Shown: positions 16,677 through 24,568 of the stretch, in pieces
Layout of the letters: each line of letters starts with the position of its first letter
How positions within the stretch are numbered: the stretch's first letter is position 1
Source: JANQMY01 sp965227095
GTDB lineage: Bacteria > Pseudomonadota > Alphaproteobacteria > JANQMY01
DNA length: 64,000 nt
NCBI GenBank assembly: GCA_965227095.1
Contig: CBDDFL010000001.1
Span: 744,001-808,000, forward strand
Direction of reading: 5' to 3'
Program-made: the position numbers and the translations under genes
The notes under the pieces: model-generated
The model's database searches: none
What the model was told of the DNA's origin: nothing
Seen by the model: only the letters and a program-made list of their open reading frames with translations

Positions 16677-18557
16677 TCATATAGAAAGCGTGCGCGGGGG
16701 CGCAATGTGGTACTGTTCTTGCCATTGGGACAGAACAATCATGTTCCAAAAAACCCAATCGATATTGGTGAGATAAGTTGGCTTCTTGTCCCAAACGCGC
16801 AAAGCCGCCTTGCCATCGAAAACACCGCCGCCGGTGAGTTTAGCGCTGTGCAGGCTGTCCGCCACGAACTCTTTGAGTGGGCCATTGAACCAGTCTGTAA
16901 TCGGAACGCTTTGCGCAATTTTCTTAGTGTAGGCCATGTGATGCGGCATCATGGTGGCCGCATAGCGGCGGAGTTCGGGCTTGCCGGGCCGGTCCAGCGG
17001 AAGCCGCGTGATCAGGTCCATCAGGTCCAGGTCGTAATACGGGGCGCGAATGCTGGTGCCCGTCGCCCGAGCGGACCAATGATTCCAGTTCTGCATCATG
17101 TCCGCGCCGAAATATCGTGTACTGATAATTTTGCCGCGCGCGATCATGGGCTCTTTCTCGAGGGGTTTAAGCGCCTCCTCGCGTAAGTTTTGTTTGGCGC
17201 GGCGGCCGGTATCCACAAGGCCTGGATCGCTATAAAGATTTCGGCGCAACCAATGGGGGGCAATATATTCTGTCAGGTAGAACGGTATGCCGGTTTTGGC
17301 CGTCCAAATGCCTGTATGAAAGCGCAAACTCATCGGGCTCAAGCCTGGGATGTGAGAGGCAAGACCGGCGCTGCGCAGGCTGCTTTCAAGGGCTCGAAAG
17401 ACACGCGTTCCGGCGCGAATCCCAGTGCGGAGTAAGGGATTGGCGTGCTGAAGACGCAGTGCGTTCAATTCTTGAAAACCGGCAAACCAGCCGTCCGCGC
17501 CGGTGCCACACAGCAGGTCGTTTACGCCGAAAGCGCGCACTTCACCAAGCACCGCGGTATGCAGTCCGTAGGAAAACGGTTCGCCGAAATCTGATAGTAT
17601 CGTTGGAAGCATATCCGGCAAAGCAGTCGGTTGAAAATCGATGATATGGTGTTCCGATCCAAAATGATCCGCACACAGTTTAGCTTCATCGGCTTCGTTC
17701 AGATCGCCGTCATGGCCCACATAATGAAAGGTGAAAGACTTTGGCGCCCGCCCTGACATGCGCGTTGCGGCCGCGAGGACTGCTTTCGAATCGACACCAG
17801 CGGACAATAAAATGCCGGTTTTCTCCGGATCGTTGATGCGGCGTTCAACCGCCTGTGGAAACAGGCTCGTCAAGCGTTCGACAATTTCATCTTCGGATAG
17901 GTCCAGCGCTGGAAGCCCCGTGGCCTGATGGTAAGGCGCTATTTTGGCTGGCTGCCCCGGCTTCTTGATCAGCATATGAGCAGGCTCAAGGCGGTTGATG
18001 CCTTTCACCATGCTCCAGGGGGCGGGTACATAGCCGCTGGCCATAAAAAAATCGACGGCGGCGGGATTCATTTCCGGGCTGTCGATGAACGGCAGCAACG
18101 ATGGAAGGTCGGCGGACCAGTAAAGGCCGTCTGTGTTTTCCATATAGAAGACGGGCACATTGCCGATCCGGTCCCGCGCGATCATCAATGTTTCATCGGG
18201 TGCTACGTATTGGCAGATCAATGCAGCCGCATCCAGCTTGCCAAGCCCCGACGGGCCATCACGCTGTAATATTCGTGCCGCTGTCTGCGCGACACCGGGT
18301 GCAGTGCCGTCGCTGTCGTCCCCGAGACTGTCGATATTGTAGATTTCGCCGTCGACAATGGTGAAACCGCCGTCTTCGGATGTCAGCCGGTGAATGTTGG
18401 GATAGACGTGAGAGGCCGCAAAAACCGAAACGGGCGTATGTTCACGAGGGCTGACAACCGTTTCCAATCGGCTGGGATTGCGAAGTGCGTCATGTAATGT
18501 CACCGAAAACGGCGCCAGCGCCGCCGTTGAATCGGCGTAAAGGCCGATTAGGCGCAT
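16677..18557 (-). CDS. Asparagine synthase-like ATP-dependent ligase lacking the glutaminase cysteine
   Basis: A 626-residue protein with the two-domain layout of AsnB. The N-terminal Ntn-type domain starts 'MRLIGLYAD' instead of 'MCGI': the nucleophile Cys2 is replaced by Arg, so glutamine hydrolysis is not expected. The C-terminal synthetase domain keeps the ATP pyrophosphatase loop 'LLSAGVDSKAV' (Ser252-Ser257) and 'GTGADGWFAGF'. This combination is known from beta-lactam synthetases, lasso-peptide cyclases and other adenylate-forming amide synthases. No precursor peptide, B1/B2 protein or polysaccharide genes are recognisable beside it. ATG 18557 fits with GGGAACGGG upstream. The product is unknown. 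Confidence 0.85.
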   Translation of the reverse strand: MRLIGLYADSTAALAPFSVTLHDALRNPSRLETVVSPREHTPVSVFAASHVYPNIHRLTSEDGGFTIVDGEIYNIDSLGDDSDGTAPGVAQTAARILQRDGPSGLGKLDAAALICQYVAPDETLMIARDRIGNVPVFYMENTDGLYWSADLPSLLPFIDSPEMNPAAVDFFMASGYVPAPWSMVKGINRLEPAHMLIKKPGQPAKIAPYHQATGLPALDLSEDEIVERLTSLFPQAVERRINDPEKTGILLSAGVDSKAVLAAATRMSGRAPKSFTFHYVGHDGDLNEADEAKLCADHFGSEHHIIDFQPTALPDMLPTILSDFGEPFSYGLHTAVLGEVRAFGVNDLLCGTGADGWFAGFQELNALRLQHANPLLRTGIRAGTRVFRALESSLRSAGLASHIPGLSPMSLRFHTGIWTAKTGIPFYLTEYIAPHWLRRNLYSDPGLVDTGRRAKQNLREEALKPLEKEPMIARGKIISTRYFGADMMQNWNHWSARATGTSIRAPYYDLDLMDLITRLPLDRPGKPELRRYAATMMPHHMAYTKKIAQSVPITDWFNGPLKEFVADSLHSAKLTGGGVFDGKAALRVWDKKPTYLTNIDWVFWNMIVLSQWQEQYHIAPPRTLSI

Positions 18558-18905
18558 CCCGTTCCCGTCCGGTTAATCAACATGATCTTTAGCCGTTCCC
18601 ACCGCACTTTTGCGACCACACAGACGCTTTTCGCAGTTTTCATGAATCATTGTGAACCTTGTGGCAAACCTCATGGTAAATGCCAATCATTTCTTTCTAT
18701 TTTTAATGAGGAAGCGCTAAGAACCGGGTTCTGATCGGCTGAATCGGGTCATTTATCATCCGTGCCAAGACCAAAAGGCAATTTACCGGCTTTGCATGAT
18801 CCGATGCGCTGGGATGGGGGAGGCCCGCAGACATCCTCGCCTGTCAGGTGGCTGCGCGTATGCCGTGCATTGACAAGTGGACGATGGCAGATCACATCTA
18901 GGCCC
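18558..18905. other. Intergenic region, 348 bp, no gene recognised
   Basis: This divergent spacer separates the asparagine-synthase-like gene (-) from the membrane protein (+). Open frames through it are short shadows or upstream extensions without a ribosome-binding site. The only promoter-like element I see is a perfect TTGACA at 18870-18875, followed at 19 bases by CATCTA, 36 bases before ATG 18906. No small precursor-peptide gene with a convincing ribosome-binding site was found on either strand. Confidence 0.5.
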
Positions 18906-19718
18906 ATGTCGTCCACTTTGAATGAAAAACAGTTCGCGATCATCCCCGCCATTGGATTTACCCTGGAAAAGATCTGGGCGGACCGTCAAAGCTTGCTCCG
19001 GATCGCCGTGGCGCCTTTTTGTGCGTTAACCCTTATCGGCATGGTGGATGTGGTGCTGACGGCGGACAGGGTAGGGTCCGGCGGACGTATGGCTTGGACC
19101 GTCGGCAGTGTTTTTCTCACGCTGTTTATCCTGGCGCCTATTTGCATTCGGTGGCACCGGGCCGTGATCCTCGGTGAAGAGGTCGACGACACCGGCCCCC
19201 TTTTTCCCCAAACAACAGGATCTTATGTCGTCACCCAGATCCTGATCGCGCTTGTTTTGTTTGCTGTTGCCGTCTTGCTGTTGTTTCCTCTGTCAACCGT
19301 GGCGATGCTGATGGCGGGCAGTGAGGGGGCGCAACAGGTTATGGTGGGGCTTGCCCCTTTGGTGCTGGTGCTGGCCTTCGCGGTCACGGCGCGCTTCAAC
19401 ATTCTTTTGTCCGCCATCTCCGTGGGCGATACCTCGTTAGGGTTTCGACAGGTTTGGGACCTGACGCAACATAATGGGCTGCGCCTTTCTGCGGGTCTTC
19501 TGATGATTTTGGCGCTGGCGGGGTTGGTGTCCATCTTCATTGCCGTACCCCTCAGCCCCTTCCTCACCGAAGAGGCAGGGCTAACGGTTCGGGCCATCGC
19601 GGCCGCCATTGGCGTTGCCCAAGGTATTGTCTTCAATCTAATCGTTGTGGGGTATTTTTCGCGCGCCTATCTGCATTTTCGCGGGCGATCAGGGCCGCCT
19701 TCGGTGGAAGACACTTAA
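18906..19718 (+). CDS. Integral membrane protein of unknown function, about 6 TM helices
   Basis: A 270-residue hydrophobic protein. After a short cytosolic start ('MSSTLNEKQFAIIPAIGFTLEKIW') there are about six membrane helices, for example 'APFCALTLIGMVDVVL', 'VGSVFLTLFILAPICI', 'ILIALVLFAVAVLLLFPLS', 'GLLMILALAGLVSIFIAV' and 'GIVFNLIVVGYFSRAYLHF'. The order and the charged 'RWHRAVILGEEV' loop resemble YciC/DUF975-like or uncharacterised alphaproteobacterial membrane proteins, but I do not recognise it. ATG 18906 is chosen since homology-like hydrophobic organisation begins there; the frame runs upstream to 18762. Its stop overlaps the TetR gene's stop by four bases. Confidence 0.75.
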   Translation: MSSTLNEKQFAIIPAIGFTLEKIWADRQSLLRIAVAPFCALTLIGMVDVVLTADRVGSGGRMAWTVGSVFLTLFILAPICIRWHRAVILGEEVDDTGPLFPQTTGSYVVTQILIALVLFAVAVLLLFPLSTVAMLMAGSEGAQQVMVGLAPLVLVLAFAVTARFNILLSAISVGDTSLGFRQVWDLTQHNGLRLSAGLLMILALAGLVSIFIAVPLSPFLTEEAGLTVRAIAAAIGVAQGIVFNLIVVGYFSRAYLHFRGRSGPPSVEDT

Positions 19719-20383
19719 GACTTTTTCTTTTTGCCTTTTTTACCGCCGCCACGGGCTTTCTTGTCTTTTGATCCTTTGGTGCCCGTGCCCTTCGTACCCA
19801 GGGCCTGCCACGCACATTTGGCCAATAGATCGGCTTCCTTGGCTGCATGCTGGTTGCTTGCTTGCCAATGATCACTGACGTCGAACACAGGTCCAAGAAT
19901 AACCGCCTCGTATAGCGGTGCGGCGAGCTTCATGATGGCGCCGTCATCGGCAGCTTTTTCAAGGTCCACGAGGGCGGGATTGAGGAGCGGTTCCTTCGCG
20001 AGATCCGCCCGACCGTTCATGCGCTGCACGATGGAACTGCCACGCAGCTCACTTAACAGCTTCACCGCCGAACTGTTTTGCGCGGCCCATTCCGTGAAAT
20101 GTAAAACAATGCCCATGATCAACAATTTCGGATCGTTCATTTCGGCCAAGGCTTCTTGAAGGCTTGCCTGATACCGCCCGATAATGTGTTGCAGGACACC
20201 GCCGACCAAACCGTCTTTGTCTTTGAAGTGATGATAGATGCTGCCGGTGCTGGCCATGGAGCGCGCCCTCACATCTGCAATCGTTGTGGCGTCCACACCG
20301 CGCTCTAAAAAGCAGTGAAGTGCCGCGTCGAGGATCTGTTGTTGGCGTGCGCTACTTGCGTGGTGCTGGCTCCCGTTCACCAT
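19715..20383 (-). CDS. TetR family regulator with Lys/Gly-rich C-terminal tail
   Basis: A 222-residue regulator. The helix-turn-helix lies at about 12-57 ('RQQQILDAALHCFLERGVDATTIADVRARSMASTGSIYHHFKDKDGL'). The ligand domain follows, and the last 28 or so residues are almost all Lys, Gly, Thr and Ser ('TKGSKDKKARGGGKKGKKKKS'), unusual for TetR proteins and possibly a nonspecific DNA- or RNA-binding tail. ATG 20383 has GGGAGA five bases upstream. It is divergent from the alpha/beta hydrolase operon at 20582; loosely matching inverted elements lie at 20408-20420 and 20457-20467 in the 198-bp spacer. Confidence 0.87.
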   Translation of the reverse strand: MVNGSQHHASSARQQQILDAALHCFLERGVDATTIADVRARSMASTGSIYHHFKDKDGLVGGVLQHIIGRYQASLQEALAEMNDPKLLIMGIVLHFTEWAAQNSSAVKLLSELRGSSIVQRMNGRADLAKEPLLNPALVDLEKAADDGAIMKLAAPLYEAVILGPVFDVSDHWQASNQHAAKEADLLAKCAWQALGTKGTGTKGSKDKKARGGGKKGKKKKS

Positions 20384-20581
20384 CAGCGTCTCCCTGCGTT
20401 TCCCGAATTTTATTCTAGACACAAAACACACAATGCTGAACCGCAAAAACGCGTGTGGTCTAATAAATTATTGGCTTCGGCTCGCATTGCGTCCTGTGCT
20501 TGCGGTAAGTTGGCCAACAGAAACAAATCGAAATGGCCACGCAGAAGGCCCAACAACGCCGAATTCCGGAGGAGAACACAA

Positions 20582-21772
20582 ATGCCATCAGAGCCAATGC
20601 GCACCTATGAAGTGGATCGCTTGCCCATTTATTTGGCGTATCAGGAAAAAAGCAGCTTCAAAGAAACCTATGGCGGTGCAATGGATCAGGTGGTCGTCGA
20701 AGGGCAGCATTTAAAGCCAAAGGACAGTCCGCACAAAACCGTTTTGATTTTCATGCATCCGACCGGTGTGATGAATTTGCTGCCCATGCCAAATGCCTTG
20801 GCGCGCGCGGGCATACCCGTCATGACATGCGGCAGCCGCTATCCGCACAACGACTCCGGGCTCATTATGGAGAAGGTCATTCTCGACCTCGGCGCCTATA
20901 TTCGATACGCCAAAGAAAAACTCGGCTACGAGACCGTCGTGTTGGCCGGGTGGTCGGGCGGCGGTTCGCTGTCGATGTTTTATCAATCACAAGCAGAACA
21001 GCCGGATATCGACGCCACACCGGCCGGAGATCCGGTGGATGTGGTTGGTGCCAAGCTGATTCCGGCGGATGCGGTGCTTCAATTGGCGGCGCATGTGTCG
21101 CGCGCCATCACGTTGACTGAATGGTTGGACCCATCAATTCAGGATGAACTGGATCCTTATACAAAAGATCCAGAGCTTGACCTTTATGATCCGCAAAACC
21201 CAAATCAGGCCCCCTACACGTCGGACTACCTAGATCGTTTTCGCGCGGCCCAAATTGCACGGTCGGAAAAAATAACCGCCTGGGTGCATAACCGATTGGA
21301 CGATTTAAAGGCCAAGGGATTGCCACACGAAGAGCAGGCCTTTGTGGTGCATGGCACTATGGCCGATCCGCGTTGGCTGGATCTTGCCATTGATCCGAAT
21401 GACCGCAAGGGGCCGAATTGGTGCTATATGGGCGAACCGCGCACCGTCAACATGATGCCGGCGGGGCTCGCGCGCTATTCGTCGCTGAGGTCGTGGCTTA
21501 GTCAATGGTCATTTCACGAATCCCGGGCCGACGGCCCCAAATGTGCCGGAAAAATAAGCGTGCCTGTGTTGGTGATCGAAAATTCGGCAGATGACGGCTG
21601 TACGCCAAGCCATGCGGCACGCATTATGGCTGGCATCGGCCACGACGATAAAGAATTTCACCGCATCCAGGGCGCAACCCACTATTATCTGGGGCAGCCG
21701 GAAAAGATGGCCGAAGCGGTGGCACTCACGATAGAGTGGCTTACCAAGAAGAGCTTTTTGAAAGCCAGTTAA
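20582..21772 (+). CDS. Alpha/beta hydrolase
   Basis: A 396-residue alpha/beta-fold hydrolase. The oxyanion strand is 'TVLIFMHPTGVMNLLPMP', the nucleophile elbow is 'GWSGGGS' with Ser125, and the C-terminal 'VPVLVIENSADDGCTP' and 'QGATHYYLG' supply the likely acid and His. Between the elbow and the C-terminal part is a long insertion (about residues 140-300), probably a cap domain. ATG 20582 has a very good CCGGAGGAGAAC ribosome-binding site, which rules out the longer frame from 20315. It is the first gene of a co-directional run reaching 28928 and is divergent from the TetR gene. The ester or thioester substrate is unknown. Confidence 0.87.
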   Translation: MPSEPMRTYEVDRLPIYLAYQEKSSFKETYGGAMDQVVVEGQHLKPKDSPHKTVLIFMHPTGVMNLLPMPNALARAGIPVMTCGSRYPHNDSGLIMEKVILDLGAYIRYAKEKLGYETVVLAGWSGGGSLSMFYQSQAEQPDIDATPAGDPVDVVGAKLIPADAVLQLAAHVSRAITLTEWLDPSIQDELDPYTKDPELDLYDPQNPNQAPYTSDYLDRFRAAQIARSEKITAWVHNRLDDLKAKGLPHEEQAFVVHGTMADPRWLDLAIDPNDRKGPNWCYMGEPRTVNMMPAGLARYSSLRSWLSQWSFHESRADGPKCAGKISVPVLVIENSADDGCTPSHAARIMAGIGHDDKEFHRIQGATHYYLGQPEKMAEAVALTIEWLTKKSFLKAS

Positions 21773-21801
21773 GTGTGGCGTCGCCGGATGAGGGGAAAAG
21801 T

Positions 21802-22776
21802 ATGAAACAGTTGCAGCCTTGGATTATTCGGCCCTGTTTCGCGTTGATGGTGCTGGCCGTGGTGGCGTGTGACCAGAAAACAGGCCAAGACACCGGCTCC
21901 GATGGGAAGACCACTCTCGACGAAGGCATGACGTCGCTGGAATCGGGCGACACAGCCACGGCGATCGAAAAATTAAATCAGTCCATTGAATCCGGCGATC
22001 TGGATCGAGAATCATTGGTTTCCGCGTATTTCAACCGCGGCGTAGCCTATGGCGATGCCGGGGACATGGACAAGGCGATCGCGGACTACACAAGCGCTCT
22101 CGAGATTGATGACAGCCGCAGTTACATCTATGTGCGGCGCGGCAACGCTTATTTGGACAAGGGGGATCTGCAAAACGCCCTGGCAGATTTTAACCGCGCG
22201 TTGGAGTTGGATCCGGAAGACACGTACAGTCTTTATTGGCGGGCTCAAATCTACGGCGAAATGGGGGATCTTGATGCGGCGTTGGCGGATCTCAGCAAAG
22301 CTTTAGAGATCGACCCCGAAGATTCATTTACCTATTTGGCGCGCGGGGACTTGTATTGGGCTCGCGATGATCTGACCGCCGCTTTAGCCGACTATGAAAA
22401 AGCAAGCGAGCTTGATCCGTTGGAATGGCGCTCGCGGGCCGCTGAGGGGCGGGCTTTAATCGCCCTTGGCCGATTTGAGGAAGCCGCCGATGTTTATGGG
22501 ATCGCAACGGAGCTGAATCCAAGTGCTGTGCCGGCTTTCGCGGGGCGCTGTGAAGCGCTGACTCATTTGAACCGCCTGGAAGACGCTCAAGAAGAATGCG
22601 ACAAAGCATTACGATTAGGCCCCAATAGCGCGGAGGCGGAACGTGCCCTTGGATTTCTCGCCGAAACCAAAGGGGATTTGGAAACCGCTCGAGCCAAATA
22701 CCAACGCGCCCTCGAACTCAACCCTGACCATCCAGGTTATACGGAAGATCTGGCGCGCGTGTCGCCGGACCAGTAA
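21802..22776 (+). CDS. TPR-repeat lipoprotein
   Basis: A 324-residue exported lipoprotein. The signal peptide ends in the lipobox 'LAVVAC' (Cys23), after which come roughly seven to eight tetratricopeptide repeats of 34 residues, each with the 'Gxxx(A)-ALADYxxALExDP' pattern (for example 'DKAIADYTSALEIDDS', 'QNALADFNRALELDPE', 'DAALADLSKALEIDPE'). It probably acts as a periplasmic scaffold. ATG 21802 is chosen because the lipoprotein signal starts there and AGGGGA precedes it. The gap from the hydrolase gene is 29 bases. Confidence 0.92.
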   Translation: MKQLQPWIIRPCFALMVLAVVACDQKTGQDTGSDGKTTLDEGMTSLESGDTATAIEKLNQSIESGDLDRESLVSAYFNRGVAYGDAGDMDKAIADYTSALEIDDSRSYIYVRRGNAYLDKGDLQNALADFNRALELDPEDTYSLYWRAQIYGEMGDLDAALADLSKALEIDPEDSFTYLARGDLYWARDDLTAALADYEKASELDPLEWRSRAAEGRALIALGRFEEAADVYGIATELNPSAVPAFAGRCEALTHLNRLEDAQEECDKALRLGPNSAEAERALGFLAETKGDLETARAKYQRALELNPDHPGYTEDLARVSPDQ

Positions 22777-22799
22777 GCCATTAGAAGAAACAAGAAAAC

Positions 22800-23270
22800 A
22801 TGTCTCGCCGGGATCAAATCAAGCTGACTGATCAAGAGATGCGCGATTTTCTAAACGCGCATCGCACCATCATTCTCAATTCCATTGCGCCCGACGGGGT
22901 GCCTCATCCCATGCCCATGTGGTTTGCCTATGGAGAAGACGGCAGTATCGCCATGACCACCTTCACCAAAAGCCAAAAGATCAAAAACATCGAACGCGAT
23001 CCGCGCGTCAGTCTGTTGGCGGAAGATGGGGAGCAATACGAAAAATTGCGGGCTGTGGTGATGTATGGAACCGCCGAGCTTGTCCACGACACGCAAAAGG
23101 TCGCGGACATATTAGAGGCAATAACCCTGCGGACCGGCGGTGCACCACCGGAAGACGCTACGTCATTTCGCGAGGGCCTCGTGAAACGCGCCGAAAAACG
23201 CACGGGTATCCGGGTCATGCCCAGCAAAATTGTCTCGTGGGATCATCGAAAGCTTGGTGGAAAATACTGA
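22800..23270 (+). CDS. Pyridoxamine 5'-phosphate oxidase-like split-barrel protein
   Basis: A 156-residue split beta-barrel protein of the PPOX/F420-type superfamily, usually FMN-, F420- or heme-binding. The order 'FLNAHRTIILNSIAPDGVPHPMPMWFAY', 'IAMTTFTKSQKIKNIERDPRVSLLAED' and 'RAVVMYGTAELVHD' follows the family's core strands; 'KSQKIKNIERDPRV' is the cofactor-phosphate segment. It does not look like a true PdxH, which is longer and has different C-terminal motifs. It sits between the TPR lipoprotein and the acyl-CoA dehydrogenase genes. Confidence 0.85.
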   Translation: MSRRDQIKLTDQEMRDFLNAHRTIILNSIAPDGVPHPMPMWFAYGEDGSIAMTTFTKSQKIKNIERDPRVSLLAEDGEQYEKLRAVVMYGTAELVHDTQKVADILEAITLRTGGAPPEDATSFREGLVKRAEKRTGIRVMPSKIVSWDHRKLGGKY

Positions 23271-23344
23271 CATTCCGCGTTACCCTCTTCCTCAAAACAA
23301 ATCAGATGCTCAGGTAAAACCTGGGATTTGGAAGGGAGCGTGCG

Positions 23345-24544
23345 ATGGATCTGTCCATGTCACCGGAAGACGAACAGTTCCGGAAACAAGTTGCTCAATT
23401 TTTTGAGCAAAAACTTCCCGCGAATCTGAAAAAGAATCTGAAAGACGGACTGTCGGTGCCGCGCGATCAGATGGTGCCTTGGCATCGTGCTCTTTATGAA
23501 CAGGGATGGGCCGCCCCAAGTTGGCCGCCCGAACATGGCGGCACTGGCTGGACACCGACCCAGAAGCACATCTTCAACGAAGAATTCGCGCGGGCGAACG
23601 CGCCGCGGCTTCAAGCCTTCGGCATCACCATGGTTGGTCCGGTGATCTACACGTTCGGTAATGATGAGCAGAAAGCGCAACATTTACCTGGAATACTGTC
23701 TGGCGATGTGTGGTGGTGTCAGGGCTATTCGGAACCAGGATCGGGGTCGGACCTTGCCTCCTTGCGCACGTCCGCTGTGCGCGACGGCGATGACTATGTG
23801 GTCAACGGTCACAAAATATGGACCACCAATGCGCATATGGCGGATTGGATTTTCTGCCTTGTACGGACGAATGCGGACGGGAAGCCGCAAGAAGGCATTT
23901 CGTTCTTGCTCATCGACATGAAGACACCGGGCATAGATGTGAAGCCCATCATCTCCATTGATGACCAGCATCACCTCAACGAAGTGTTTTTCACGGATGT
24001 TCGGGTGCCCGCGACCAATCGCGTCGGAGACGAAAACAAAGGCTGGACCTACGCCAAATTCCTACTCCAAAACGAACGTACCGGCATTGCCGGCGTGCCG
24101 GAATCAAAAAAGAAAATAGAACGTCTGCGCAGGATGGCATCGAAAGAAAGTGACGGTGACGGCGCGATCCTGGCGGACGATCCTGGTTTCCAGCGAAAGC
24201 TTGCGGAAGTGGAAGTCAAGCTGACAAGCCTGGAATATGCAAATCTTCGCATCTTGTCAGACATGGCAAAAGGAAATGATGCGGGGCCCGCGTCGTCTAT
24301 CTTGAAGATCGTCGGCACAGAAGTTCAGCAGCGATTGACGGAATTGGCCGTCGAGGCGCTGGCCTTTTACGCCGCGCCGTCGCAAAAACAGCAAATCCTA
24401 GGGCTGACAAATGAAGAAATGGTCGGGCCCGACCATGCCTTAATGCCGATGGCAGATTATATGTTCCTGCGCGCATCCAGCATTTATGGCGGATCTAATG
24501 AAATCCAACGCAATGTCATCGCCAAAGGCGTGCTTGGCCTTTAA
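23345..24544 (+). CDS. Acyl-CoA dehydrogenase, PimC-like
   Basis: A 399-residue FAD-dependent acyl-CoA dehydrogenase. Signatures include 'WWCQGYSEPGSGSDLASLRTSA' (substrate and FAD contacts, about residues 117-138), 'NGHKIWTTNAHMADW' and the C-terminal 'SSIYGGSNEIQRNVIAKGVLGL'. The overall pattern ('WGEKHIFNEEFARA'-type region, 'LNEVFFTDVRVP', 'NKGWTYAKFLL') is closest, from memory, to the large subunit of pimeloyl-CoA dehydrogenase (PimC). That family normally pairs with a small PimD subunit, and no such gene is adjacent. ATG 23345 follows GGAAGGGAG. Confidence 0.92.
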   Translation: MDLSMSPEDEQFRKQVAQFFEQKLPANLKKNLKDGLSVPRDQMVPWHRALYEQGWAAPSWPPEHGGTGWTPTQKHIFNEEFARANAPRLQAFGITMVGPVIYTFGNDEQKAQHLPGILSGDVWWCQGYSEPGSGSDLASLRTSAVRDGDDYVVNGHKIWTTNAHMADWIFCLVRTNADGKPQEGISFLLIDMKTPGIDVKPIISIDDQHHLNEVFFTDVRVPATNRVGDENKGWTYAKFLLQNERTGIAGVPESKKKIERLRRMASKESDGDGAILADDPGFQRKLAEVEVKLTSLEYANLRILSDMAKGNDAGPASSILKIVGTEVQQRLTELAVEALAFYAAPSQKQQILGLTNEEMVGPDHALMPMADYMFLRASSIYGGSNEIQRNVIAKGVLGL

Positions 24545-24568
24545 GAACAAGATCAGGGGAAAATAGTC

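Noticed and set aside
20408..20467. Inverted similar elements (TTTTATTCTAGAC / GGTCTAATAAA) between the TetR and hydrolase genes
   Set aside because: Arms mismatch and are about 36 bases apart; too weak to call an operator.
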